DNA of 62,000 bases from positions 5,663,101-5,725,100 of the forward strand of contig NC_135550.1 of the NCBI RefSeq assembly GCF_964340395.1, written 5' to 3'. Origin of the DNA: Glandiceps talaboti. Taxonomy: Eukaryota > Hemichordata > Enteropneusta > Spengelidae. Under the pieces are notes generated by a model. It saw only the letters and a program-made list of their open reading frames with translations. It was not told the DNA's origin and searched no databases. Both the position numbers and the translations under genes were made by a program. This document shows, piece after piece, positions 35,701 through 48,492 of this stretch (the stretch's first letter is position 1; every line of letters begins with the position of its first letter).

Positions 35701-38700
35701 CGTTCTCGATATCAGCAGTTATATGCAGTATGTCCTCAGTTTGTGGTGACAAGATAATGTAAAAGTGAACATTTTGTTAGCGATGACATCAAAGTATAAA
35801 ACATCATTACTAATATTTACCACCATTTACATTCTCACCGCTGTATATGTGTCCCATCCGAAGAACAGAAGTCAGTGCAGTATGGGCAATGTTAATGCTA
35901 GTGATGGTATTGTCCCCGATAAAATCAATATCAATGTAACAAGTCACATCATATCTATAGCAAGCGTGTTGCAATATTCAATAAAACACACTTTCATGGG
36001 GAAAAAACACATTTCTATTCGTGAAATAAATTTATGTTTGCATTTCGTTAATTTACACATTTATATTCGTAGAATCGTATTATTTATGCTAAAATTCAAT
36101 GCTTATGGAGTCATAATGGCCGAATGGTTAGACTGACCCTTTTAGTGGAATCTGCAGGTTTCACTTTCGAGCCCCAGCACCGCTGTTTGTTTCTGAATGG
36201 CTAAGGTTCTTGGGCAAGATTTGAACAACGATTTTTGAGCCTCAGTCAACCCAGCTGTATAATTGGGAAACTGGTACCCACTGTACATGCTGTCATTCCA
36301 CTGGGTTTACAGTGCAGAGGGTGTCATTCAACTAACTGAATGTAGAAAAGGTTGTCCTTCCACTGTGTATATACTGGAAATGCTGTCATTCCAGTTCCAA
36401 AGCATTAGAAATGTTGTCATTCCACTTATTTTATAGAGTGGCGGCTGTTTTTACACTGGTTTTACAGTCCAGAGGGTGTCATTCAACTAAGTGAATGTAG
36501 AAAAGGTTGCCATTCCACTGTTTACATACTGGAAATGTAGTCATTCCAGTTTCAAAGCATTGAAAATACTGTCATTCCAATTATTTTATAGAGTGGGGCT
36601 GTCATTCCACTGACGGTTTTACAGTGCATTGGGCGTCATTCAAGTTATGACAAGTGACTGAATGCAGAAAAGGGTGTCATTCCACAGTTTACCCACTGTA
36701 AATGTTGTCATTCGTTTTCTGTCATTCGGGTTGTCGTTCGTTTTAGGGTCACCCCGTTTAATCACTGGTAAATGTAGTATTTTGACATTTTTCCACTTTG
36801 AGCACCCATCCAATTAGAACGATGCGACTGATATTATACAGAGACCGTGACAGGAAACATAGGACAGAAAGATGTCAGCGAATTAAAACGTTTGTTTGTT
36901 TGTTTGCTTTCAAACGTTAGTTCATTATGAAATTGAGTTGTGTTGATAACACACCTTCTCTATTATATACTCTTTTTAAAAAATTTGGTGTTCATGAAAT
37001 CTCCATTACAGTAATTTCATTAATATGTATAAGTCTCCTGTCATGGCTTCTTTGTTGTTCTTTAATTTTCTTACCATCGTCAGGCCATGCCCAGATATTT
37101 TTCTTACGCAACGTAAAGTCGGCGGATCGTCAGGTCAAACTAGGTAGGACTATGCCAGATAATCAGAAGTACCATGATACAACTACTTTGCTTTACCAAA
37201 GCAGTTCAAACAGTGTGGGCGTATGGTGATTGTCAGATTGATGAAATAGTTGGAAAGGAGCCGAGGTCACTCTGAGGTCTTTTCTCACTCACCAAAGTGA
37301 GTAACCCATGACCTGTTAGTTGATCATATAAATATGATTGTATCACTTTGATCACACACCTGGAGTGATAAGCGTACCTCTTGACTAATTTGATTAATTT
37401 ATTTATGTTTTTTTTCTATGAAGATATCGATACATGCCACTGTCGTTATGAGAATGCAGCGTTTGATAACACTCCAGATTCTTTCGGACAATACAAAGTG
37501 GCCCATAAAAAGTTGGCAAATAACAAGAGTTTTCTACAGAAATTTAATACATGTCTGTATAGTTATTCGATTTCATACTATTTGGTAGGAAGCCAAAAAA
37601 ACTTTGAGTAAGCAAACTGTGATCATTATAGAATCAAGTTTAGAAGAAGGTTGATCAAACTCTGTGAAATGAGTTTGAAAGTACATTTGTGTTTATATAG
37701 TGAAATTCGTCCTGATACAAACTCATCTACGTGTAAATTCACACCTGAGATAAGATACTCATTGGTCACAATACTTCCGTGAGACTTTGCATTGATGAAG
37801 TGTAAAAGAGGTAGATGAACACATTATATAGACTGTACTCTTCCGGTCTAACAAGACCTGGCTCTCTCTGGAATATGATTTTTTTTTAATTTTGAAGTAA
37901 CCACAGATGAGGCAAAGGCATGGAGGTATACACAAAAATAGAAGTACACCTTTTACATGCATACAAATATGTTTAGGGTCGGGGCTCAAAGTAGGGTTGG
38001 CCGGGATATCGGAAACCGTACACGGTTTGTTTTTATTTGGCCTTAGAGGATGTAAGTGTATCACTATACAAAGGGACTGTGTCTCATCAACTAAGCTCAC
38101 ATTTAAAAGTGATTATCAGGTGTGGATAATGGATATGGATACAGCTACAATTATGGAAAGCTTAAGGTATACATAATATACACACATTTATCAATTCAAA
38201 TTAACGTGAAATGAACCTAAGAAATAAACTCTTCATACTTCAACCTATTAGTTCAAATCAATGAAAAAATAGGCGTCATCACGCAACGTTTTGGAATATA
38301 GGTCAAAATGATATGCAAATTAACAAATTTAGAAATCGAATCCAATATGGCCACCGAATACTTTGCAAAAATAAAAGTTTGACGATGTCATTTCCTTGAA
38401 AAGAAGATGGTGAACCCAAAATTTAGCTCATTATTTCAAAAGGGATCAGGAACAAACTTTCGTACGACAGAGAATTGAACAACTTTGATTTTCAGGGAAT
38501 TTTTTTTTCAGAGGTGCATTTTACCTATAATTAAAATCAAAATATGGTGACAGGCTTGCACTTTTCGCAATTTGAACACTACTTTTGCTCTATCATTGCG
38601 TCGAAAAACGTTTGTTACATACATGAATTATGTAGTTTTGATCTAAAGGACGCATTTCAGAACAAGAGAGTAGAATGAGTTGTCTGTCATGTTACCAACT

Positions 38701-40962
38701 ATCAGGCAGTAAACCAAAACAAGTGTAGGTCAGCATTACAACTCATACAAATCACAGCAGTTGGGTTGGTGGAGAGCGTTATTGAGCCATATTGCGGTAA
38801 CATACAAGGTTATGTTTATCAATTCATCTGTTTCAAGAGGCTGTTGTCTGAAATGTCTAGTTTTCAAATGCATTTGAAGATGACGTAACAGCAAAGACTC
38901 GACTAATATAGCTTCATCAGTGTCTCACAAGCTCAATAAACGAACATCGTTCGTTTAGGACAAAACCACCTCCCCCTCTCCCTATCCCTAAGCAAACGTT
39001 CACAAGTGTTACATATGATGTAAAGTATGATGAAAACTGTAGATGTCACACCACTACGATCGATGCAATGTTAAAACATGATGGTAAATTTATCAAACAT
39101 GAAGTTCCAACCTTATGAACCTGTCTACGGGTGAGATGATGGTAAATACATCAAAATACTACCGGGAACCAAGCAATGTATCTCACATTAGAAGTAAATT
39201 TTGAGCAGCTTATCAACATCTCACTAGTACATACGATTTTATCATTAAAGGCGTGAAAGTCTTTGAAGACGACGGTTGGTTAGAAGTGTGAAAATGAAGT
39301 TCAGCAATCGTATTGACGCAAGGCCAGCCACTCCTCAATACTATACACCGTCGCGTATTGAGCTTGTGTGACATTGTGCGATCGACCCTGGGCCTTGAAT
39401 TGGTAAAGTAGGCGCCATGCGCAATATACCATGTAGGTGCTATCGCTCACCCTTTTTCGTCTGCATCAACAATGAATCTATAGATTATTGCAAATGAAAC
39501 ATGCATTTTTTATAACGTTGTACGCTACGGCAATATGGTGGCACTCTTCACCAAACCTACTACTAGTTGTAACATTATAATATAATAATAATAATAATTT
39601 TACTTCGAGTACCAGCTCATATAAAAAAGAAAAGAAAGAAAATCACAGGGAACACTAAAAGACTCAATACAGAAACAAATTTAAAAACAATCCATCTACA
39701 ATCTTTTCCAAAACTTACTGTTGACGACCACAGAATTAGATAAAAATGTTGTAATTAAAACATTTTCACTATCTTTGAGTCTGAAATAAAATTTCGAGCG
39801 TAGAGTACGCTGCTTGCTCTCAAATGTCATTATAGAGCTACTAACAAAAAGTGTTAGACATATTCACTTGTCTCGTAAAACCAAGTAAGATTCTAAAAGC
39901 ATTATTGTATGCAACACGAACATCGTTAAAACATTTTTTCGTATATACACTCCAAATATGAGAACAGTACATGGGCGAACAGTATGCTTCCAAGTTAAAT
40001 AGAGTACATTTAACAGAGTATGAACAGTTCCAAAAATTACGGATAAGTGAGTTGGCTTTGGCATAAAAAGATCTCATTTGACATTTGATATCTTCATTGT
40101 CATCACCCTCAGAATAAAAAAATGACGCCTAAATACGAATGCCTTTTTACAAATGACAGCACGGTATCATTGAGCTTCACCTGTGGAATGTTCGAAATAT
40201 TAAATCTAGGTGGCATAACAGACAGGAAATTAGTCTTCGTTGGATTGAAAATAATATCATGCTACATGCATTAAGGCACTTAACTGACGGACATATCAAA
40301 ACAATATCATCAGCATACAGGAGATGGTTGATACATTTACCTCCAAGGTGACAGCCAATCTTAGCCCCAGAGTGAGCTACTCAAATTATCAATATTCACC
40401 GTAAAAAGACGAGGGGATAGAATGCCACCTTGTCTAACACCATTACAGATAGGAAAAGGCTCAGACAAAACGGAGCCCCATCTGATACAAAACTCTTGAT
40501 GCCGATACCAGTAAACTAAAATTCTAACAATAAAACTAGGTACACCTCTATCCAGTAATTTACGAAAAAGTGTCCAATGATTGACTCTATCAAAAGCCTT
40601 AGTGGCATCTAAAAACACACACACACTGGAGTATTGTGACGGGTGTAAAAATCAATAATTTCTTTAACTAGATATACACACATGTCGGTAGAATGACTTT
40701 CTTTAAACCCGAATTGATAATCAGAGGTACGTAGAGAATTGGCACATTTATTGAGTATTATAATTTCATAAAGTTTCGAGATGACGGTAGCAATGGCTAT
40801 AGGTCGATAATTACCCACGTCGGTGACGTCACCAGTTTTGTTTTTAACAATTGGGACCAAAATAGTATCTAACATACGAATAGGTAAATAACCATGAACA
40901 TGAACTGTAAGACATGCCACAAAGATTTACACACACACACACACACACACACATACACACAC

Positions 40963-41036
<74 letters not shown>

Positions 41037-44000
41037 CAGAATTATATATATGACAAAATTATAAAAAGAAAATATCGTACAAGTAATTAAAATAATAAAT
41101 GAAATATAAAATCCACATTCAAAATGTTCTTTTTGGCCTACTCGGCTTTATTTCGGTATGCAAGGCTACGATTGAAAATAGTGAATGAAAACCACAATTA
41201 CAATTGTGTGTGTTCATGTGTTTCTCTGATGTGATGTAATACGACGCCGTAGATAATCCTCTGCTCTGATAACTTACAAACCGCTAAGCCTTGTCAACCT
41301 GTTACAACACGATTTGTTCTCGATATCATCAGCTATATGCAGTATGTACTCAGTGCGTGGTGACAAGATAATGTAAAAGTGAACATTTTGTTAGCGATGA
41401 CATCAAAGTATAAAACATTAGTACTAATATTTACCACCATTTACATTCTCATAGTTGTATATGTGTTCCATCCGAAGAACAGAAGTCAGTGCAGTGTGGG
41501 CAATGTTAATGCTAGTGATGGTATTTTCCCCAATAAAATCAATATCAATGCAACAAGTCACATCACATCTATAGCATGTAATATTCAATAAAACACACTT
41601 CCATGCAAAAAAACACATTTCTATTCGTGAAATAAATTGATGTTTGCATTTCGTTAATTTACACATTTATATTCGTAGAATCGCATTATTTATGCTAAAA
41701 ATCAATGCTTATGGAGTCATAATAGCCGAAAGGTTAGACTGACCCTTTTGGAATCTGCAGGTTTCACATTCGAGCTCCATCACCGCTGTTTGTTTCTGAA
41801 TGGCTAAGGTTCTTGGGCAAGATTTGAACAACGATTTTTGAGCCTCAGTCAACCCAGCTGTATAATTGGGAAACTGGTACCCACTGTAAATGCTGTCATT
41901 CCACTGGCTTTACATTGCAGAGGGTGTCATTCAACTAAGTGAATGTAGAAAACGTTGTCATTCCACTGTTTACATACTGGAAATGCTGTCAGTCCAGTTC
42001 CAAAGCATTGGAAACGCTTTCATTCAAATTGACATAGAGTTGCGGCTGTCATTCCACTGGTTTTACAGTGCAGAGGGTGTTATTCAACTAACTGAATGTA
42101 GAAAAGGTTGTCATTCCACTGTTTACATACTGGAAATGTAGTCATTCCAGTTTCAAAGCATTGAAAATGCTGTCATTCCACTTATTTTATAGAGTGGGGG
42201 GACTGTCATTCCACTGGTTTTACAGTGCATTGGGTGTCATTCAAGTTATGAAAAGTAACTGAATGCAGAAAAGGATGTCATTCCACAGTTTACCCACTGT
42301 AAATGTTGTCATTCGTTTTCTGTCATTCGGGTTGTCGTTCGTTTTAGTGTCACCCCGTTTAATCACTGGTAAATGTAGTATTTTGACATTTTTCCACTTT
42401 GAGCACCCATCCAATTAGAACGATGCGACTGATATTATACAGAGACTGACAGGAAACATAGGACAGAAAGATGTCAGCGAATTTGTCTTTTATGTGATTT
42501 AGTCGAATTAAGTCGAAGACGAGTACAATTTTTTTTACTAGTTTTCAACTTCTTTTTTAAAGTAAGGACAAAATATATTCCTTGGCAATATTTGGATCCG
42601 AAAACTGCGCTAGGTGATAAAGTACAATTATGTAAAGTCAGATTATCAGAAACTGTCAGCAAAGGTTTGTAATACTGTAAAATAAAAACTCCTCCATGAG
42701 AATCAAGATACATTGATTAACTATTGCAATGCCCTCTTACATGGTACACCACTCAAGTATCTGCGGAAATTACAGTGTGTTCAAAATACATGTGCTCGAT
42801 TAATCACCAGGACCAAGAAGACAAACCACATAACACTCGTACTGTTCAAACTTCACTGGCTTCCAATACAGCAACGAATTAAGTTCAAGCTTCTTCTGAT
42901 TACGTTCAAGGCACTGCATGGCTTAGCACCGCCATATCTATCAAATCTACTCAATCGGTATGAGCCTGTACGTGAACTTCGGTCAAAGGACAAATTTCTT
43001 CTCACAATTAACCCAGCTCAACATACTTATGGAAAACGTGCGTTTGTTACTGCTGCACCAGAACTATGGAATAAATTACCACAGGAAATCAAACAATGTC
43101 AAACAGTGTCATCTTTTAAAGGGAGTATCAAGACTTACCTTTTTAGAGAAGCATATTTCTAAGCGTATTATCTGAACTTAAAGTTATTTTTGATATTTTT
43201 AGACATAAGGAACATTTGTGAAACGTTTTCTTTTCCATTGCATAATTTAGACTGTGTATTTTATGGAAAGTTTTTTTTTTAAAATATTTTGTGAAGCGCC
43301 TCTGAACAATTTTTATTTTTGGCTTTTGGCGCTATACAAATGTTTACTTTATCTTATCTTTTATTTAGAAATTGAGTGGTTCTGATAACACACCTTATAT
43401 ACTTTTTTTAAATTTCGTGTTCATGAAATCTCCATTACAGTAATTTCATTAATATGTATAAGTCTCCAGTCATTGCAACGTAAAGTAGGCGGATCGTCAG
43501 GTCAAACTAGGTAGGACTATGCCAGATAATCAGAAGTACCATGATACAACTACTTTGCTTTACCAAAGCAGTTCAAACAGTGTGGGCGTATGATGATTGT
43601 CAGATTGATGAAATAGTTGGAAAGGAGCCGAGGTCACTCTGAGGTCATGTCTCACTCACCAAAGTGAGTAACCCCGTGACCTGTTAGTTGATCATATGAA
43701 TATGATTGTATCATTTTCATCAAACACCTGGAGTGATAAGCGGTGTACTTCTTGACTAATTTGATTAATTAAGTTCATGAAATAGGCAATTGTGTTGCCT
43801 AGGTTTAATATAAAGTGGGTACTGTAAGATATGCCCAGTACATGAAATTAGCATCTTTTATAGGACACACACAAAAAAGAATAAGAATCAAACAACTTTA
43901 TTATCATGTATCTACAAACTCATCACTTCACAATTCTTGTTTTATAATAATTCACTGTAGTTTGTATTTTTAATGACGTTCGATAATCAACACCCCAGTA

Positions 44001-45224
44001 CAAAACTCTTGCCCAAAAAATTTAATTTGGCCCCTTTTAGATTGTAATCTATACTTTCATTTGCATAAGGTTGGCCATTCCATGAATTGGACAAAGTCAT
44101 ATGCACATTCCATGAATTGAGCAGTTTCACAGATTGGGTGTAATATATATACACCTATCAAGGGGGGGGGGGATCTTCAAGAGGTTTAATGACACTTAAA
44201 GCCAATTTTTAGGCTATTCAGACCGTTTTGAGCAATAATTTCCAAGTTTTAGAAGAGTAGCACCAACATGTAATTATGGCAACGACATAGGGTTGATTCT
44301 TTTTTTAAAAAAAAAAGTTTAATAGCATTTTGACTGTCACAGTAAAGCGTAGGGGAAGGCGCTTGAGATGGCGATATGCCAACATCTCATGGGGGTTCCT
44401 AGGGTCTTCCCCTAGAAGATCTCGATGTTTTTTTACTCTTATAGCCAATTTTTAGGTTATCCAGATCCTTTCAGACACTATTTCCAAGGTTTACAAGACT
44501 ACACCAACATGTAAAAAGCAACTACATAGTGATACAAAGTTTAATAGCATCTTGACAGTAAGACTTAGGGGGAAGAGCTTTAGACTGGTGTGTGGCCACC
44601 TCTTGTGGGGTCCTAGGATCTCCCCCTAGACGCTCTGGAGCTTTACTCTTCCAAACTTGTAAAGCCAACCTTTAGGCTATTCAGAGCCCTTCGGACAATA
44701 AGGGAGCCTTCAGTATTTACAGGGGGCGGAGGAAATCACACATGGTATGTTAAGAAAAACATGACCCTCCCCCCATTCTCCATTTGTAAAAAGTGACCCT
44801 CCCCTCTGTCCCATTTTGTAAACCATGACCCTTTCCATGACAAATGCATACACTGAACGTTTATCAATATTCCCATTATATGTATACATACAATGATTTT
44901 GATTAGAAAGTAATACTTGTACATATAAAGTGACAAACAGTAAAAGAAATGGCTAGTGACCTTTCTCTTAATCATACACAATCTACATTTTTGTAGTTAG
45001 TATCTAAAACGTGCCTTCCATGTTGTGCATACTCTGTCTGATCTGGTCACTTGTAAAAGTTCCCTGATATCATTGTCATCATCATTACCTTCACCTTCAG
45101 TATTACCATTATCGGTGTCACTCTAATCTGACTCACTGTTACTACTTGAGTCAGTACATGTACCACTGTCCGTATTCTCTATGACATTCAAAACTAAATC
45201 ATCATCATCATCATCATCATCATT

Positions 45225-45273
<49 letters not shown>

Positions 45274-48200
45274 CTGCTACCATCACCATCACATTCACGG
45301 ACAGTGTGAGTGATAAAGTGAGATGGTACACTCAACAAAATGCATCGTTTTATTAAACAATTCTCCTTCCGTAAGGGAGAGATTATTAGGTGGGTGAAAG
45401 TCTGTGTGTCTATGTGTGTCTGTCTGTGTGTTTGTCTGTGTGATCGTTTTCTCCAAAACGGCTGGCTCAATTCAAACGAAATTTGGCACAACTGTTATGT
45501 TGAGTAATTGCAAGAAATTTTGATAAAAAAAACCATGAATATTAATGAGCAATTTTGAATCGACCAATCATCTGGTCGCACACGCGCTTTGTTTCGAATT
45601 GGTATGCCACCAACGTTGATGTAAGGTAAACCAGAGAGCCATGGAATGGATACATGCTGTCATTCTACACTGAGAAAGACTCTGTTTTCAAGGGTTTCGA
45701 GTGTTTGTATTGATATTTTCATTGAATCTGAAGATTATTACATCAAAGCAAGGAGGTGAGCACTGAAAATATACATCATCTGTAAGCTTTATTGCAAGAA
45801 TGTACAGTCACGATCATCTGCTCACTTCACACCTTTCACGCACGTATACGATTTGAAGCAGATGGTGCGTCTGTCAATCTCGATTGAAACAAGAATGTAT
45901 ACACTTTACCCAGGGACGAAGTAAGGCAATAATACCTTATCACTTCACTATTACAATGCATACCATGAAGTGTGTAAACTTTCTGATGCATACTAGCAAT
46001 GTTATTATTTGCCGTGGAAACGGGTGTACATATCCCGGTATGTAGGGATCACGAAAGCAGAGTGCAGCTGAGGATGGCAAGCTTTCCTGGCATTTGAACA
46101 ATATTTTTGACATCTAACTTTCACAGGGACTTGAAAATTTCACAGATGTAGAACTAAATTTCTTGCATAAATCATGAAATTGCAAGACTACCCTTACGGA
46201 AGGCATTCAGTTTAAATCTGGTTATTTTTGTATTTTGGCATGTAAAGTACTCGTAAATATAAATGTTTGAGTGCTCATCTCACTTTTACGTCTCAAAACA
46301 CACAAAACAAATTGACAATAATTGAATATTCAATTTGGTCACAAAACTATGGTTTGTAAAATGTGACGCTCCCCCAAATATTGTAATGTAAAATATGACC
46401 CTCCCCCAAGAACAGGTTTGTAAAATGTGACCCCCCCCCCCCCGATTCCTCCATCCCTCCCCCACTTGTAAATACTGAAGGCTCCCTAACTCCCAAGCTT
46501 TACAAGACAGCATCATCAAGTATCAGAAATTAAACTATTCTTTACACATAGGGTTGAAATATGCTCTTAAAAAGTGAAATGGCATCATTATAGTAAAGGT
46601 CAGTACATCTGATGGTTGTATCATTGGCAGGAGGAGAGCTGGCATTACTATTGCAGATATAGTAAAGTCACTGCTATGTTAGAGAACTGTACGTGTTCAT
46701 GCCTACTAATAGAATAATAGATAATAGAAATTGGAATATGATGAGATGTGGTGATCTCTGGTGTCGATAACATGTAGTGTACGAAATAGAAAGCATACAA
46801 TGTGTATTAATCCCTCATACTGAAGAGTAGAGCAATTTATATTAACTTCTTTTATAAACTATCTAGGAAGATTACCATTACAGAACTTTCAACTTTTGCC
46901 CCGAAGTGCAAAATATGTGAAACATATTGGCCTTTGATTGTGAAATACCCGAGTATATTTATATGAAAATAACCCACCCTTTCCAAATTGTTCATAACGG
47001 GATGACCCCTTACCAATCCACCGCCCACGGGCCGAAAAAAATGACCGGTCACTAAGCACATTTACATGAATACAATATATTTCAGACGCTCATGATGCAG
47101 TTTTCAGGTTTAATTTGGCCCCTGTGAGAGGTTATGAAAAGGACGTAGGTGCTAAAACAACTATTCAAGTCGTGAACAACCAACACCTTGAAAAAACTAA
47201 CCTAATCAAACAGTTAGAAGACTCTGGAGACAGGAAACATAATATCCCCTTTTTCATTTGGAAAGATTCCAGTGGTGTATACAACGGCAACCTATACCAG
47301 GTAAATATAAGAATAATGTTGATAACAATGACTGCGGGGCTCCCCTTCTTTTGATAATCGACATATCATATATTACTGTGAGGTTTACATACATGGGTGA
47401 TATAGTTGCCTTGGTGGTGCGGTGCAGATAGAATCACACTGATCAAAATGATAGTAAAACATTGGAAGTATCAGAGAATGCATGCTGCTGGAAGTCCACA
47501 TCATCGCCGTAAACGACAACCTCTTTTACGGCACCATGAAAAGAAAATTACAGGGAAAATGAAGCTGCCTTGGTGTTTCTCCAATAACGCGATGTTATTA
47601 ACAAACAATATGTACGATTCAAATCTAGACTAACAACAGAGGCGCAAACACATAGCAGGGTGCATTACCAAGTCACTTTGAAAGTGTGATAACGGAGCCT
47701 TCACTGTGGTGGTGGGGAAATCAAGCCTGGACTGTTGCCTAAAACGTGACATTCCCTGGACTTTGTTATGATATAAAGTGACCCTATATATCTCAATTTC
47801 CTTTCTCTAAAACATGGCCCTCGCCCATTACAATATTTCAGAAAACATGGCTGAAATGTTGTCAGACATTGAAAATGATACTAGTCCCAGAATAAATTAT
47901 TTAAAGGACTTAATCCCACCGCTGCCACCATGTTGAAAGTTTTAAATGTATTGGTCATTTCCAACTACTACTACCACCAGAGTGAAATTGTCTACTTCTA
48001 TATCCCCACATCGTGCGGCACATCTATAATCGTTTCTTTGCATTTGAAGTTGTTTTGGGGCATGTGAAAATATCATGTTTCATGAGTGAAATACCAAGGC
48101 ATCTTCATTTCTCCTGTATGCTACTATGAGTGTCACACCAACGTCAATTGATAAATCAATGTAAATTTATCACAGTACTAGATTCAGTGTGTTCCCGTGT

Positions 48201-48423
48201 TACCTTGTTGAAAGTGGTCTCGTCAAGTTTAGCCATACATATCACGACTTTAAATAAGGCAACATGAAAGCATTTGATCCATTCATATAAAAAATACGGC
48301 TCAGGAAAAGTATGAAATTTGGTGCCAATGTTTATGGTTTCCTGGAGGTATACGTAAAACCTGCGAAGTCGCATGTATCAATCCTCATGGTGATTGACCT
48401 ACGTTCATTCTTTTGGATTTTGA

Positions 48424-48492
<69 letters not shown>

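Larger units (their letters stand above)
33556..38565. repeat. Tandem unit 2 of 3 (about 5.0 kb)
   Basis: Direct repeat of unit 1. It lacks about 1 kb equivalent to 28065-29065 but has an extra internal doubling of the GTTCKTTTTTGGCCTACTCG segment (35250-35560). Confidence 0.92.
38566..43770. repeat. Tandem unit 3 of 3 (about 5.2 kb), with two LINE insertions
   Basis: Direct repeat of units 1 and 2. Part of it is replaced by a minus-strand LINE (39571-40925), and a CR1-like LINE tail (42718-43365) sits where unit 1 has 31405-32090. It ends near 43770, just before the second exon-like ORF seen in the other units. Confidence 0.9.
44702..46486. mobile_element. MITE with perfect 20-bp inverted ends and TAA duplication
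   Basis: TAA at 44699-44701 and 46487-46489 flanks ends GGGAGCCTTCAGTATTTACA and TGTAAATACTGAAGGCTCCC, exact reverse complements. The interrupted tandem repeat gives the pre-insertion sequence. Length 1785 bp, same family as 15448 and 56722; Harbinger-like by its TWA duplication. Confidence 0.92.

Noticed and set aside
41883-42345. Possible CRISPR-like array
   Set aside because: Units are degenerate and of variable spacing, in a eukaryotic intron; it is a minisatellite.
45123-45491. Poly-Asp frame on the minus strand
   Set aside because: Arises from the ATC microsatellite inside a MITE.
47406-47633. Extra sialyltransferase exon
   Set aside because: Exon 2 and exon 3 already join in phase 0 with natural family spacing; the peptide has no GT29 similarity.
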